Assembly: GCF_002269125.1 (NCBI RefSeq)
Contig: NZ_NQKI01000013.1
Location: forward strand, 1-64,000
Reading direction: 5' to 3'
Length of the DNA stretch: 64,000 nucleotides
Source: Pseudomonas lundensis
Lineage (GTDB): Bacteria > Pseudomonadota > Gammaproteobacteria > Pseudomonadales > Pseudomonadaceae
Part shown: piece by piece, positions 28,460 through 36,858 of the stretch
Layout of the letters: each line of letters opens with the position of its first letter
Position numbering within the stretch: the first letter of the stretch is position 1
Position numbers and translations under genes: made by a program
The notes under the pieces: model-generated
The model's input: the letters and a program-made list of their open reading frames with translations, nothing else
The model's database searches: none
What the model was told of the DNA's origin: nothing

Positions 28460-29457
28460 AGGGGCCAGTGCCTCCCGGGTGTTTGCGCGGCCCATTCGCC
28501 CAAGGCTTCGAGGTCGCGTTCAGCATGACTTTGGCGCAAATAAACCGGCAGGTCGGCGCTCAGGCGGGCAAAGTGCGGGTCTTTGCAAAAAGGCCCGGCG
28601 CCCAGTGCGCGGCCTACGTGGCGAAGCACCTGTTCGGCGCACTCTTCGATCTGGGCCCGGGTTTGTCGGGCCAGTGCCTGGCGGTCGGCAGTGGGCGCTT
28701 CATCCAGCAGCCCTGCGCAGACGATCAGGGTATTGCGGGCCCCGAACAGCGCAGCCTGCGCCGCCCCCAAATGCGCCAGTGCATGGGGTTCGGCGCGCTT
28801 TGCGCATTGCTGTCGCAGGAACTCGGCCAGCCGGTACGCAGCGCCATACCAGCACGCGGCAATGCCAATCGCGCCTTGCCAAAAACCGGGGCGACGCAAA
28901 TAGTCGCCGAGTTGGCCCACGCGGGTGCATGGTACGTGCTCAAACAGAATGTCGACGCTGGCCGTTGCGGCCATGCCCACCGCTTCCCAGCCTTCACGGG
29001 ATACGCTGACCCCTGGCTGCTGCATGTCGACCGCCACCAGTTGCTGGCCGCCTTGTTCATCCCAAGCCGTGAGCAACCCGTGGCTGACCACGCCCGCACC
29101 CGAACACCAGGCTTTGCGCCCGCTAATGAGCGAGCGGCCGTCAACAACGCGCAGGAGAACCCGGGCGTTGGGCGGCTCGGCGGCCCACAGGCCCCAAGTA
29201 CTGCCCGGCGGGACCGGTTTGGCGCCCAGCTCGCGCATCGTGGCCAGCGCATCGGTGTGGCCTTCGTACACCTTGCACAGCCCCAAGTCATGCCCGGCCA
29301 CCAGTGCCAATTGTTGCCACCGTTGCAGGGTCATCCCGCTGCCGGGCAACGGCAATTGATCCAGCCCGGCTTCGACCATGCGCTGCAAGCACTGGCCCAG
29401 CGCCTGCGGCGTGTTCACCGGCGATGCGCAGTCTTCAAGAAAATCATGCAGAGTCAT
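28456..29457 (-). CDS. acyl-CoA dehydrogenase-like flavoprotein
   Basis: A 333-aa member of the acyl-CoA dehydrogenase fold. Typical features are the WCSGAGVVSHGLLTA beta-domain segment, DILFEHVPCTRVG and a C-terminal four-helix part. It is shorter than the usual 380 residues, and the region that normally bears the catalytic glutamate in a YEGT-type motif reads LPVYLRQSHAERDLEALG. It may therefore oxidise or hydroxylate another substrate rather than a standard acyl-CoA. It starts 2 bases behind the glgX stop, which ties this pathway to the glucan operon. Confidence 0.78.
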   Translation of the reverse strand: MTLHDFLEDCASPVNTPQALGQCLQRMVEAGLDQLPLPGSGMTLQRWQQLALVAGHDLGLCKVYEGHTDALATMRELGAKPVPPGSTWGLWAAEPPNARVLLRVVDGRSLISGRKAWCSGAGVVSHGLLTAWDEQGGQQLVAVDMQQPGVSVSREGWEAVGMAATASVDILFEHVPCTRVGQLGDYLRRPGFWQGAIGIAACWYGAAYRLAEFLRQQCAKRAEPHALAHLGAAQAALFGARNTLIVCAGLLDEAPTADRQALARQTRAQIEECAEQVLRHVGRALGAGPFCKDPHFARLSADLPVYLRQSHAERDLEALGEWAAQTPGRHWPL

Positions 29458-29459
29458 GG

Positions 29460-31625
29460 TTAGCCCGCGTCCTTGTGATGCTCCAGTTCGAACAGCGCCA
29501 CCGAGCGGCCATTCACCCCGTAGGTGCTGCCAAACGCCAAGGTGTGCGGGCTTTTGAAGTCCGGATCGAAGGTGTCGAACTTGCAGATCCAGCCAGTGCC
29601 TTCGGGCACTTGCGGCAGGATGAAGTCCACACCGTCATGCTGCGCGTTGAAGGCAATCAGCAAGGTGGCATCGGCGCCCGAACGCTGCACGCCGGAGACC
29701 TGCGCCCGGCCGTCAAGCAGCATGCCGAAACTGCGGCTTTGCGGGTCTTCCCACTGTTCGATGGACATTTCGCTGCCATCAGGCGCCAGCCAGGTCACGT
29801 CCTTGACCCCCAGCTCCTCGTTGTAATGCCCCACCAGGAAGCGCCCGCGCCGAAGGATCGGGTAGTTGTTGCGCAGTTTGATCAGGCGCTTGACGAACTT
29901 GAGCAGCGATTTGCCATCCTCGTCCAGGTCCCAGTTGATCCAGCCGATTTCGCTGTCCTGGCAGTAGGCGTTGTTATTGCCGTGCTGGGTGCGGGCGAAT
30001 TCATCCCCGGCGACGATCATCGGCGTGCCTTGAGCCAGCAGCAGGGTGGCAAAGAAGTTGCGCATCTGGCGCAAGCGCAGGGCATTGATTTGAGGGTCGT
30101 CGGTCGGGCCTTCGACGCCGTGGTTCCACGACAGGTTGTTGTTGCTGCCGTCCTGATTGTTCTCGTCGTTGGCTTCATTGTGCTTGTCGTTGTAGGACAC
30201 CAGGTCGTGCAACGTGAAGCCATCGTGGGCGGTAATGAAATTGACTGAGGAATAAGGCCGCCGCCCGCGCTGGTTGTACAGCTCGCCCGAGCCGGTCATG
30301 CGCGCCGCAAAGTCGGCCAGTTGCCCGTCATCGCCTTTCCAGAAAGCGCGTACGGTGTCGCGAAACCGGTCGTTCCACTCGGCCCAGCCCGGCGGGAAGC
30401 CCCCCACCTGATAGCCGCCGGGGCCGCAGTCCCAGGGTTCGGCAATCATTTTCACTTGGCGCAGCAGAGGGTCCTGACGGCAGGCCACGAGGAAGCTGTG
30501 GCGCTCGTTAAACCCTTCGTGGTAACGGCCCAGAATGGTGGCCAAGTCGAAACGGAAGCCGTCGACATGCATCTCGTGGGCCCAATAGCGCAGCGAGTCG
30601 GTGACCATTTGCAGCACGCAGGGGTGGCTCAGGTCCAGCGTGTTGCCGGTGCCTGAATCGTTGATGTAGTAGCGCTTGTCGTCAGGCATCAGGCGGTAGT
30701 AGGAGGCGTTGTCGATGCCACGCATGGACAGCGTCGGGCCTTGCTCATTGCCTTCGGCGGTGTGGTTGTAGACCACGTCCAGAATCACTTCCAGCCCGGC
30801 TTCGTGCAGGTGGGCGACCATTTCCTTGAACTCCGCGATCTTGCCGCTGGCCAGGTAGCGCGGGTCCGGGGCGAAGAACGCAATGCTGTTGTAGCCCCAG
30901 TAGTTGGTCATGCCTTTTTGCAGCAGGTGCTGGTCGTTGACGAACGCATGCACTGGCAGCAGCTCGACACTGGTCACCCCGAGTTTGCGAATGTGCTCGA
31001 TGACCTCGTCCACCATCAGCCCGGCAAACGTGCCGCGCACGGCCTCCGGCACGTCGGGGTGGCGCATGCTGATGCCGCGTACGTGGGTTTCATAAAAGAT
31101 GGTTTTGTCCCACGGCACGATCAGGCGGTGATCGTGGCCCCACGTATGGGCAGGGTCGATGACCTTGCATTTGGGCACGAACGGGGCGCTGTCGCGTTCA
31201 TCGAAGCTCAAATCGCCGTCCGGGTGGCCGATGGTGTAACCGAACAGGGCTTCGGACCACTTCAGTTCACCGACCAATTGTTTGGCGTACGGGTCGATGA
31301 GCAATTTGTTGTGGTTAAAACGGTGGCCGTTTTGCGGGTCATACGGGCCATAAACCCGATAGCCATAAATCTGCCCCGGGTGCGCGTCGGGCAAATAGCC
31401 GTGGTACGTCTCGTCGGTGTACTCGGGCAATTCGATGCGTTCGAGCTCCACGTCACCTGTTTCATCAAACAGGCACAGCTCAACTTTGGTGGCGTTGGCC
31501 GAAAAAATCGCGAAGTTAACACCTAGCCCGTCCCAAGTGGCGCCGAGCGGGAAGGGCAGGCCCTCCCTCAGGCGCGAGGGTTCAACGTCCGGTGTAACGG
31601 GTGGGGCTGACTTGCGCTTGGTCAT
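29460..31625 (-). CDS. glgX: glycogen debranching enzyme GlgX
   Basis: A 721-aa isoamylase-type GH13_11 enzyme that hydrolyses alpha-1,6 branches of limit-dextrin-like glucan and frees malto-oligosaccharides for MalQ, TreY and TreZ. It has an N-terminal CBM48 (LPFPLGATWDGLGVNFAIFS), a barrel with Asp in GFRFDLATILGR, Glu in MIAEPWDCG and ITAHDGFT, and a C-terminal beta domain. AGGAG precedes the ATG. A hairpin stands between the DUF2934 gene and this start, so glgX may be partly separated from the genes upstream. Confidence 0.95.
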   Translation of the reverse strand: MTKRKSAPPVTPDVEPSRLREGLPFPLGATWDGLGVNFAIFSANATKVELCLFDETGDVELERIELPEYTDETYHGYLPDAHPGQIYGYRVYGPYDPQNGHRFNHNKLLIDPYAKQLVGELKWSEALFGYTIGHPDGDLSFDERDSAPFVPKCKVIDPAHTWGHDHRLIVPWDKTIFYETHVRGISMRHPDVPEAVRGTFAGLMVDEVIEHIRKLGVTSVELLPVHAFVNDQHLLQKGMTNYWGYNSIAFFAPDPRYLASGKIAEFKEMVAHLHEAGLEVILDVVYNHTAEGNEQGPTLSMRGIDNASYYRLMPDDKRYYINDSGTGNTLDLSHPCVLQMVTDSLRYWAHEMHVDGFRFDLATILGRYHEGFNERHSFLVACRQDPLLRQVKMIAEPWDCGPGGYQVGGFPPGWAEWNDRFRDTVRAFWKGDDGQLADFAARMTGSGELYNQRGRRPYSSVNFITAHDGFTLHDLVSYNDKHNEANDENNQDGSNNNLSWNHGVEGPTDDPQINALRLRQMRNFFATLLLAQGTPMIVAGDEFARTQHGNNNAYCQDSEIGWINWDLDEDGKSLLKFVKRLIKLRNNYPILRRGRFLVGHYNEELGVKDVTWLAPDGSEMSIEQWEDPQSRSFGMLLDGRAQVSGVQRSGADATLLIAFNAQHDGVDFILPQVPEGTGWICKFDTFDPDFKSPHTLAFGSTYGVNGRSVALFELEHHKDAG

Positions 31626-31717
31626 GGTGACTCCTGGCTGTATCGAAGGCCTTCACAAACGGCAGGCAAAGCGCGGCCGTCAGGCATTACTGTCCTGTTA
31701 AAAACGGTTTACGGTGC

Positions 31718-31740
31718 GGTGCGTCAGGGCGTGACGCACC
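31718..31740 (-). terminator. hairpin between DUF2934 gene and glgX
   Basis: Perfect 9-base arms GGTGCGTCA and TGACGCACC with a 5-base loop lie 6 bases after the DUF2934 stop. Read on the minus strand, a TTTTT run follows 12 bases later. The T-tract is too far for a classical terminator, so partial termination is possible. Confidence 0.45.
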
Positions 31741-31746
31741 CGGGTG

Positions 31747-31995
31747 TCAAGAAGCGGGTTTGCGGGGTGCCCGGGGTTTTTTCGCCGCGGGCTCTTTGCT
31801 AGCCGGTTTACCGCTTGCAGCTGCGGCTGCCTTGGGTTTGGCTTTACTCGCGGCGGCTTTTTGGGGCGCCAGTGCTTCGGCCTGGGCCAGCTTGTGGGCC
31901 ATTTCCCAGTGCCGGGCATCCTGGCCATCAGGTTTGCCTTCGGATTCCCAGATCTGGTAGGCAAATTCACGAATGCGTTTGTCGTCGTTATTCAT
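31747..31995 (-). CDS. DUF2934 protein with basic Lys/Ala/Pro tail
   Basis: An 82-aa protein. Residues 1-40 form the DUF2934 domain (RIREFAYQIWESEGKPDGQDARHWEMA), and residues 41-82 form a low-complexity tail built from AAK, KPK, KPA and KPR units, as in histone H1-like proteins. AGGAG precedes the ATG. It follows treY by 16 bases in the same operon. The function is unknown. The tail would bind a polyanion such as nucleic acid or act as a flexible linker. Confidence 0.82.
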   Translation of the reverse strand: MNNDDKRIREFAYQIWESEGKPDGQDARHWEMAHKLAQAEALAPQKAAASKAKPKAAAAASGKPASKEPAAKKPRAPRKPAS

Positions 31996-32011
31996 CGCAA
32001 AGCTCCTGGAA

Positions 32012-34780
32012 TCAAGTGGTGATCATGAGGTTGACGGGGAAGGAGCCGAGAGCGTCGCTGACCCTTATCGTCTTATTGGTAATGACTACGGGCTGCGCAA
32101 AAAATCCATTTAATTTGCGCTGAGTTCCGTCGAACGGTAATTCGATGCGGGTATCTGCCCATATGAGTGGATCTATAAATGGCTGCCCACTTTTTTGAGT
32201 GAGTTTTGCGCTTAAGCGGGGCACCACCACCACGGCCCATTGGTCTTGCCAACGGCGTGCGAAGGCCAGCACGTGACCGGCAAGCTCGCCCGTCACGTTC
32301 AACGGCTCATAGCTGCCGCGTGCAAACAGCAGGGGATGCTCGGCACGCCGGGCCAGGGCTTTGGCGATGAGGGCCTGCTTGATCGAGCCGCTGCGCCAGT
32401 CGTTGAGCTGGGCAGGTGCCTGTGCGTTGACGTCCAGGCAATGCTGACGCAGGGCGAAGTCCACGGCGCGTCGGTTATCCGGGTCCACCAGGCTGAAGTC
32501 CCAGAACTCGGTGCCCTGGTAGATGTCCGGCACTCCCGGTGTGGTGAGCTTGAGCAGGCATTGCGCCAGGCTGTTCAACGCGCCCGCCGGGGCCAGACGT
32601 TCACTGGCTGCATGAATGTCGGCCCGCAGGGCAGCACCGGCGGGGTCTAACAGCAGTTGCTCAATAAAATGCTGCACTGCGTGCTCGTATGCTTCATTGG
32701 GTGCGGCCCACTGGCTGTCGAGTTTGGCCTCACGCAGGGCCTTGAGCTGCCATTGCCACAGGCGTTCGTTGTAACGCGCCAACCCGGGTTGATCGTCGAG
32801 CGTGAGCGCCAGCGGCCAGGTGGAGAGCACAATCTGATACAGCAGCAGCTCATCGCCTGCTGAAGGCCCTTCGCGTTGGCCGCGCAGTTGACGGGCCAGC
32901 GGGCGCCAGCGGGCAATGCACTGCGCGTAGTCGTCGCTGCGCTCGCTGAGGACGGCCAATCGTGCGCGGCAGTCTTCGCCGCGCTTATGGTCGTGGGTCG
33001 CCGTGGCCAGCAGATTGTCCGGGAAATGCTGCAAGCGATCTGCGCAGGCTTGATGAAAAACCTGCGGCGGGGCGCTGAAGCGTTCGGCGTGGAAACCCAC
33101 ATCATTACGCGACAGCAGGGCCCCGTAGCGGTAGAAGGCTGTGTCTTCCACCGCCTTGGCAGCCGTAGGCGAGGTGAGCTGTTGAAACCGTATGCAGGCG
33201 CGCTTGAGTAATTTGCGCGAGCGACCGTAGGGCCGGGTGCGCCAGTTATCGCCACCCAACCAGCGTTGCAGGGAGTCGAGCACCGGCCAGTCGGCTTCGC
33301 TCAGGTCATTGCGTGCGCCCTCCATGGCGCGGCGAAACACCTCGTCATCTGCGGCACTGCGCCCGGCGGCGTTGATGTAGGTGCGGTACACACTGAAATG
33401 CACCACCAGCGCGTGCAACGCTCGGGTAATGGCACCCAGCGTCAGGTCGCGGGTCATCAGGTCATCACGGGCCACGTCACGCAGGGCCAGGGCGACGCGG
33501 TCGCAATCGCCCGCCAGCGAACCCTTGAGAATTTGTTGCCGGGCCAGCAGCGCTTGCTCGCGGAAGTCACCGGGCCGTTCGCTGTGCTCGGCCCAAAGGC
33601 TGGCCAGCGGCACGGCGCCAGCGGGGTCGTGTTGCAACAGCGACACCTGATCCATGAACTCGTAGCCGGTGGTGCCGTCTACGCGCCAGTCATCGGGCAG
33701 GGATTCGTGCGGGCCAAGGATTTTTTCGACATAAATCGGCAGGTGGCGATCCGGTGAGAGCGCGTCCACGCGGCGTCTTAACTTGCGGCAATAGCCCCTG
33801 GGATCGGCCAGACCGTCTACGTGGTCGATGCGCAGCCCGTCCACCAGCCCGTCGCGGATCAGCGCGAAGATTTTTTCATGGGTGGCTTCAAAAACGGTGG
33901 CCCGCTCGACACGCAGCCCGGCCAATTCGTTGACATCGAAAAACCGCCGCCAGTTGATGTCGTCGGCTGCCGTGCGCCAACTGGCCAGTCGATAGGACTG
34001 ACGTTCGAGCAGCGCATGCAGGCGTTCTAGGCCGCTGGATTGGCGGGCGTCGAAACACGCCAGTTGCTGCTCGATGGCGGCCCGCACTTCAGGTTGGGCA
34101 CTGAGCACGGCCAGCTCGGCATGCAGCGGCGCCGCCCGCTCCCGGGGGTTGGCCAAGGGTTGCAGTGCTGTGAACCGTTCACCGAGAAACTGCAGGTCGG
34201 GCTGGCCGCTGATCTGCAACAAAAAGCCGTAATCCAGCGGGCAAATCGGGAAGTGGTGATGGCCGTGCTCGGCGTAGAAGCGACCCTGTTGCGCGTCGAA
34301 GCGCAGGGGCAGCTCGCCGGCTTTTAACGTGGCGCCGTAGTCGTTACCTAAAAAGGGCAGCAGCAATTGCCCTTCGAGCAACGGGTCGGGCGAGTGCCAC
34401 TGGATGTCGAAAAACTCGGCATACGGGCTGGCGCGGCCCCAGGCCAGCAGGTCGAGCCACCACGGGTTATCAGCGCCGCCCACGGCCATGTGATTGGACA
34501 CCACATCCAGAATCAGGCCCATGCCATGGGTGCGCAAGTCGGCCACCAGACGCCGCAAGGCCGCCTCGCCGCCGAGCGCCGGGCTGACTTGTGTGGGGTC
34601 CACCACATCATAGCCGTGCATCGAACCTTCGCGGGCCGTGAGCAGCGGCGACGCGTACAGGTGGCTGATGCCCATTCGGGCAAAGTAAGGTACTTGCGCG
34701 CGCGCATCGTCCAGGGTGAAGCCCGCATGAAATTGCAGGCGCTGAGTGGCGCGCAAAACCGGGGAACTCAACGTCTGCAT
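32012..34780 (-). CDS. treY: malto-oligosyltrehalose synthase TreY
   Basis: A 922-aa GH13_26 enzyme that turns the reducing-end alpha-1,4 bond of a malto-oligosaccharide into an alpha,alpha-1,1 bond. GLRIDHVDGLADP contains the nucleophile Asp, YVEKILGPHE the acid Glu, and TATHDHKRGED the conserved His-Asp. PGVPDIYQGTE marks the end of the barrel. AGGAG lies 7 bases before the ATG, which overlaps the malQ end by 13 bases. Its product is the TreZ substrate. Confidence 0.95.
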   Translation of the reverse strand: MQTLSSPVLRATQRLQFHAGFTLDDARAQVPYFARMGISHLYASPLLTAREGSMHGYDVVDPTQVSPALGGEAALRRLVADLRTHGMGLILDVVSNHMAVGGADNPWWLDLLAWGRASPYAEFFDIQWHSPDPLLEGQLLLPFLGNDYGATLKAGELPLRFDAQQGRFYAEHGHHHFPICPLDYGFLLQISGQPDLQFLGERFTALQPLANPRERAAPLHAELAVLSAQPEVRAAIEQQLACFDARQSSGLERLHALLERQSYRLASWRTAADDINWRRFFDVNELAGLRVERATVFEATHEKIFALIRDGLVDGLRIDHVDGLADPRGYCRKLRRRVDALSPDRHLPIYVEKILGPHESLPDDWRVDGTTGYEFMDQVSLLQHDPAGAVPLASLWAEHSERPGDFREQALLARQQILKGSLAGDCDRVALALRDVARDDLMTRDLTLGAITRALHALVVHFSVYRTYINAAGRSAADDEVFRRAMEGARNDLSEADWPVLDSLQRWLGGDNWRTRPYGRSRKLLKRACIRFQQLTSPTAAKAVEDTAFYRYGALLSRNDVGFHAERFSAPPQVFHQACADRLQHFPDNLLATATHDHKRGEDCRARLAVLSERSDDYAQCIARWRPLARQLRGQREGPSAGDELLLYQIVLSTWPLALTLDDQPGLARYNERLWQWQLKALREAKLDSQWAAPNEAYEHAVQHFIEQLLLDPAGAALRADIHAASERLAPAGALNSLAQCLLKLTTPGVPDIYQGTEFWDFSLVDPDNRRAVDFALRQHCLDVNAQAPAQLNDWRSGSIKQALIAKALARRAEHPLLFARGSYEPLNVTGELAGHVLAFARRWQDQWAVVVVPRLSAKLTQKSGQPFIDPLIWADTRIELPFDGTQRKLNGFFAQPVVITNKTIRVSDALGSFPVNLMITT

Positions 34781-36858
34781 TCATCACGCTCCTGCGCTTG
34801 CAGGCGCGCACAGGCCAGCAGCTCAAGGCGGCGGGCAACTTCAGGACGGTCGAGCAGGGTCGAGCAGGGTATGTGCAAACGTCGCCGCCAGTTGGGGTGG
34901 GTGCTCACGGTGCCCGGCAGATTGGCCTGCTCGACCACCCCCAGCGCATCTTCCACGGGCAGCAACACCAAGGGCGAGCGGGTATGGCCGAGGAAGCGCG
35001 CACTGGCGTTGAGCACTTGATCGGCGCCCGTGGCTTCCTCCTGAAAATTTTGCGGATCCAGGCTCAGCGCCTGGTGCAGGCCGTTGCGCTCGTGGGCGCG
35101 GTTATCCCGCCAATGGTCTTCGGTTTCGGCGTCCACCAGCCCCAGCTGTGCATTCCAGTCGATATCGCGTTCCTGCCACCAGCCATTGAGGGTGGGCAGG
35201 TCGTGGGTACTGGTGGTGGCCAGCGCCGTGTCGGGCCACTCCAGCACCGGCCTGAAGCGGGCGCCATAATCTTGTTCGAACAACAGAATGCGCATACCGA
35301 GGATGGCGCGTTCGCTGAGTTTGTCGCGCAGCCCGTCAGGCACTGTGCCCAAGTCCTCACCCAGGACGATGGCGCGATGGCGCAGGGATTCGAGCGCCAG
35401 CAAGCGCAGCAGGTCATCGACCGGGTAATACAAATAGGCGCCTTCGCTGGGTGACGCACCCCGCGGAATCACCCACAGCCGTTGCAGGCCCATCACGTGG
35501 TCGATGCGCAGGCCACCCGCATGGGCAAAGTTGGCGCGTAGCATTTCGATGAATGCGCGAAAGCCATTGCGCTTGAGGCCATCCGGTGAAAATGCCGAAA
35601 TGCCCCAACCTTGACCTTTGCGGTTGAGCAGGTCGGGCGGCGCGCCGACGGTAAGCTGCGACAGCAACTCATCCTGTCGGCACCAGGCCTGGCTCCCCGC
35701 GCCGTCGGCACCGACTGCCAGGTCCGCGATCAGGCCAATGGCCATGCCTGCATCCCGTGCAGCTTTTTGGGCCTTGGCCAGGCAGCGGGCGATCAACCAT
35801 TGGCAAAATGCGTAAAAGCCGATGTCGTGGCGGTGTTCTTCAGCAAACAGCAGCAGTGCCGGACTGTTGGGGTCACGCCACTGCTCAGGCCAGTCACGCC
35901 AGTCCTGGCTTAAGTGCTCGTTGCGGCGTTGAACCTGCAAGGCTTCAAACCGGCAATGGTTTTCCAGTGATTCGCCGCCGTTGTCGCAAAATTCGTTGAA
36001 ATCCTCTCGCAACGGCTGTTCGCCGACCACGAAATCTTCGTAGAGGTTGCGCAGCAAGGTGTGCCGCACGCGGGTGGCAGCGGGCCAGTCGATCAGGGGC
36101 AACTGTTCCAGACGCTGCCATTCCTCGCGCAGGCCGCTGTCATCAATGGCCTGCTGCACCACGCTGTCGCCCAGCACGCTGGCCGGGGCGGCATATAAAT
36201 AGTTGAGGAACAAACGGCTGGAGGGTGAATACGGGCTGTAGCGGTCTGGGTCGCAACTGAACATGGCGTGCATCGGGCTGATGGCCAGAGCGTCGGCCCC
36301 GCGTTCCCCGGCGGCCTTGGCGAAAGTTTCCAGCGCTTGCGTGTCTCCCAGCCCGCCGTCGCCCGGGCGGAACAGGCTGTACAGCTGCGCGCTTAAGCCC
36401 CAGGTGCGCGGCGTGTCGTTGTCCAGCGCATCGGCCATGCTGAAGCAGCGTGCAGGCGCGACCGCCAGTGTGAAATGCTGTTCGCCGACGTGGGCGCGGT
36501 GATAGCCCACCGGGATCATGCCGGGCAGGTAAGCATCGGCATCCAGTTCAATGTCCAGTGAACCCCCGGTTTCGAGGTGAACCATGCATTGACTGTGGGG
36601 GGAGAAATAGCGAGTCAGGTCCAGGCTTCTGCCCACGTCGGCGGTCAGCAGGGGCGGCAGGCGTTTGTTTTGTTGCTCCAGTTGCAGGTTCAGCAGGCTG
36701 GTCTCGATGGCCTCGTCGCTGTCGGCGGGCAAGCCCAACCCAGCGAGCACGGCTTGTAACACGTGGGGTGACACGCGCTGCGGGTTGCCGTTGGCATCCA
36801 CCCAGTCCACGGCCAGTCCGGCACGGCTCGCCAGTATTTCCAGTTGCGCGTCACTCAT
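34768..36858 (-). CDS. malQ: 4-alpha-glucanotransferase MalQ (amylomaltase)
   Basis: A 696-aa GH77 enzyme that redistributes glucan segments between malto-oligosaccharides. It has the long N-terminal region typical of the bacterial two-domain form. LRIDHVMGLQRLWVIPRG carries the nucleophile Asp, VLGEDLGTVPDG the Glu and TTSTHDLPTLNGWW the Asp of the third motif. The ATG has GGAGAG 7 bases upstream and overlaps the treZ stop by 8 bases. Its product pool feeds TreY. Confidence 0.95.
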   Translation of the reverse strand: MSDAQLEILASRAGLAVDWVDANGNPQRVSPHVLQAVLAGLGLPADSDEAIETSLLNLQLEQQNKRLPPLLTADVGRSLDLTRYFSPHSQCMVHLETGGSLDIELDADAYLPGMIPVGYHRAHVGEQHFTLAVAPARCFSMADALDNDTPRTWGLSAQLYSLFRPGDGGLGDTQALETFAKAAGERGADALAISPMHAMFSCDPDRYSPYSPSSRLFLNYLYAAPASVLGDSVVQQAIDDSGLREEWQRLEQLPLIDWPAATRVRHTLLRNLYEDFVVGEQPLREDFNEFCDNGGESLENHCRFEALQVQRRNEHLSQDWRDWPEQWRDPNSPALLLFAEEHRHDIGFYAFCQWLIARCLAKAQKAARDAGMAIGLIADLAVGADGAGSQAWCRQDELLSQLTVGAPPDLLNRKGQGWGISAFSPDGLKRNGFRAFIEMLRANFAHAGGLRIDHVMGLQRLWVIPRGASPSEGAYLYYPVDDLLRLLALESLRHRAIVLGEDLGTVPDGLRDKLSERAILGMRILLFEQDYGARFRPVLEWPDTALATTSTHDLPTLNGWWQERDIDWNAQLGLVDAETEDHWRDNRAHERNGLHQALSLDPQNFQEEATGADQVLNASARFLGHTRSPLVLLPVEDALGVVEQANLPGTVSTHPNWRRRLHIPCSTLLDRPEVARRLELLACARLQAQERDECRR

